Assembly: GCA_945867815.1 (NCBI GenBank)
Contig: CAMBIX010000014.1
Location: forward strand, 1-32,311
Source: an uncultured Veillonellaceae bacterium
GTDB lineage: Bacteria; Bacillota; Negativicutes; Veillonellales; Veillonellaceae
Reading direction: 5' to 3'
Length of the DNA: 32,311 bases
Part shown: one piece after another, positions 32,101 to 32,311 of the stretch
Position numbering within the stretch: position 1 is the stretch's first letter
Layout: each line of letters starts with the position of its first letter
The notes under the pieces: model-generated
What the model saw: only the letters and a program-made list of their open reading frames with translations
What the model was told of the DNA's origin: nothing
The model's database searches: none
Translations under genes and position numbers: made by a program

Positions 32101-32311
32101 CAACCTTTATAAGCATTGCCTTTAACTTCTTTTAATTGTCCATAATTAACAGCATCCGTATCATCTGTACCATCTGCCACATTAGTAATCTTATTGCCGC
32201 CATTATTAAGACCAGTATTCGTTAAGGAAACGTTCTTACTTGCATCCGCCGGATTGGTAATGGTTACACCGCCGTTATTAATCGTTGTGCCGCCGGTTGT
32301 TACACTACCTG
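29187..32311 (-). CDS. Trimeric autotransporter adhesin with C-terminal SLH domain (5' end outside window)
   Basis: More than 1040 codons are visible; the frame stays open to the right edge, so the N-terminus is missing. From N to C: a stalk/head unit 'LNNGGNKITNV' with 'DAVNYGQLK' (again near 31080-31160 and, altered, near 30720-30760); a collagen-like Gly-x-y stretch rich in 'GKDG' (about 31490-31745); further stalk repeats of the 'TTDGLTTGNTSVTTDG' type (about 30800-30915); the YadA-type four-strand membrane anchor (about 29628-29800, 'WTFAAGYGHYKNANAAAIGAFYR'); a coiled coil (about 29500-29620); and a full SLH domain (about 29335-29495, 'LFPDVPKNHWAYDYVAVLAGNGIIDGFPNG'), then a basic tail. 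Trimeric autotransporters normally end at the barrel. The tail should lie in the periplasm, where SLH domains of Negativicutes bind polyamine-modified peptidoglycan. Confidence 0.93.
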   Translation of the reverse strand, partial: GSVTTGGTTINNGGVTITNPADASKNVSLTNTGLNNGGNKITNVADGTDDTDAVNYGQLKEVKGNAYKGWTVATGAAATDQQKVASDKTVTFKGTDFTNTANVNNGKKYGVESSLTQGENPTVTYDLTQDAKDAISKVDTNGIIYATNDGDTTPIKLGKTLHIEGDGTNIKTSGAGSKVTLSLGDTITVGKPGTNGKDGQITVNGKDGKNGVTINGKDGSIGLTGGQGAAGHPGADGKDGQTIIKVIDGKPGTLGINGTVGVKGLDGKDGITRIVYKDPQGTSQTVATLNDGLIFGANSGTDYAAKLNTKVSVKGADANTGADTFANKFDDGKNIMTNVEGDGTIRVALAKDITANSVTTGNTKVDNGGVTITNTTPGGSSVTLTGSGLNNGGNKITNVADGVDDHDAVNYGQLKAVKKEAGKHASVTAGKNVTVSTATNANGGTEYKVSVADKIALSDEGNVTIGDTTTLDKDGLKTGNTTVTTDGLTTGNTSVTTDGVTIKQSAADPNKSVTLTNSGLNNGGNQITNVASGMTDASGHATKLEDAVSTNGANIGDLQTLNTNLKNDIEAAKVTVKGQGHIKVTSKTEKASEYTVSAETANLTANNGKVSVAGTDGLTTAQNVADTINKSGWNIQGNGTGDTIVNPGHKVDFVDGDNTTVNVTTTGDKTTVKYDLNDATKEKLNAGITYAANKGQTDGIKLGETLNVKGDDKNIVTHGKDKDLTISLGKDIDLGPDSSLTTSTVNTHSITVTGQGNGNKVTINGSTGTVDGLKNTTTHYQGFGQNGRAATEEQLAETANELVDGVNNSLNNLGNRVNKVGAHAAALSGLHPLDFDPDEKWTFAAGYGHYKNANAAAIGAFYRPNEDTMFSVGGSMGGGENMVNAGVSFKVGQGNHVSTGRVAMAKEIKDLRAELEHVKDALGRVSEGEKLTAMDMDKMKLFPDVPKNHWAYDYVAVLAGNGIIDGFPNGKFEGDRMMTRYEMAALLYRAMQNGAKADERMARALKEFAPELERIRVDTISKHKDGTPDIQRVRVIPGRG
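31490..31745 (-). repeat. Collagen-like Gly-x-y segment in the autotransporter
   Basis: On the minus strand about 85 codons read as irregular Gly-x-y triplets, many GKDG or GADG, broken by short spacers. At DNA level the repeated motif is ACCGTCTTTACC-like on the plus strand. Such tracts form triple helices and can change length by slippage. Confidence 0.75.

Noticed and set aside
1..32311. CRISPR array, tRNA, rRNA, insertion sequence, prophage or integrase
   Set aside because: I looked for regularly spaced repeats, cloverleaf or T-loop sequences, transposase-like proteins and phage genes, and saw none.

Overview
The window looks like chromosome of a Veillonella-type Negativicute, a diderm Firmicute. 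The DNA is AT-rich. Ribosome binding sites are Firmicute-like (GGAGG type). The right edge carries a trimeric autotransporter whose C-terminus has an SLH domain, an envelope design I associate with Negativicutes. Genus-level naming is inference from gene content and style; there is no rRNA here. Almost every gene is on the minus strand. Exceptions are a small nucleotidyltransferase, guaC and a RelB/RelE-type pair.

Layout, left to right. 1-3100: a leftward promoter leaving the window, a nitroreductase coupled to menG (ubiE), and a cation diffusion facilitator. 3155-6629: a redox block with a dihydrolipoamide dehydrogenase-like flavoprotein, a beta-carbonic anhydrase, a thioredoxin with an unusual CSHC active site, and a Cys-type glutathione peroxidase. 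6840-9145: the one-carbon operon fhs-fchA. 9283-11696: a molybdenum cofactor pair, a MobA-MobB fusion followed by moeA. 11849-14082: an orphan minimal nucleotidyltransferase, a TPP-riboswitch-controlled thiT, and guaC with a structured leader. 14260-18237: trkH-trkA potassium uptake, a secreted PepSY protein and an AI-2E-family membrane protein.

18260-22724: coproporphyrin-dependent haem synthesis. The operon hemE-hemH-hemY runs leftward, followed after a gap and terminator by chdC (hemQ). 22933-25145: ttdA-ttdB, which resemble tartrate dehydratase more than generic fumarase, behind an SLC13 permease that seems to have lost its middle. 25324-27172: an AraC regulator with a C-terminal extension, then a RelB/RelE-type toxin-antitoxin pair with an 11-bp tandem repeat at its promoter. 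27209-27921: a nitroreductase broken by a one-base frameshift. 28383-32311: a secreted protein of unknown function lying downstream of the C-terminal part of a large trimeric autotransporter (collagen-like repeats, YadA anchor, then coiled coil and SLH domain) that runs off the right edge.

Strong intrinsic terminators separate most units. In several, G-U pairs show which strand is the RNA. The points most worth a second look are the SLH-tailed autotransporter and its secreted neighbour, the internally deleted permease, the switch-like guaC leader and the frameshifted nitroreductase. I found no CRISPR array, tRNA, rRNA, insertion sequence or prophage.
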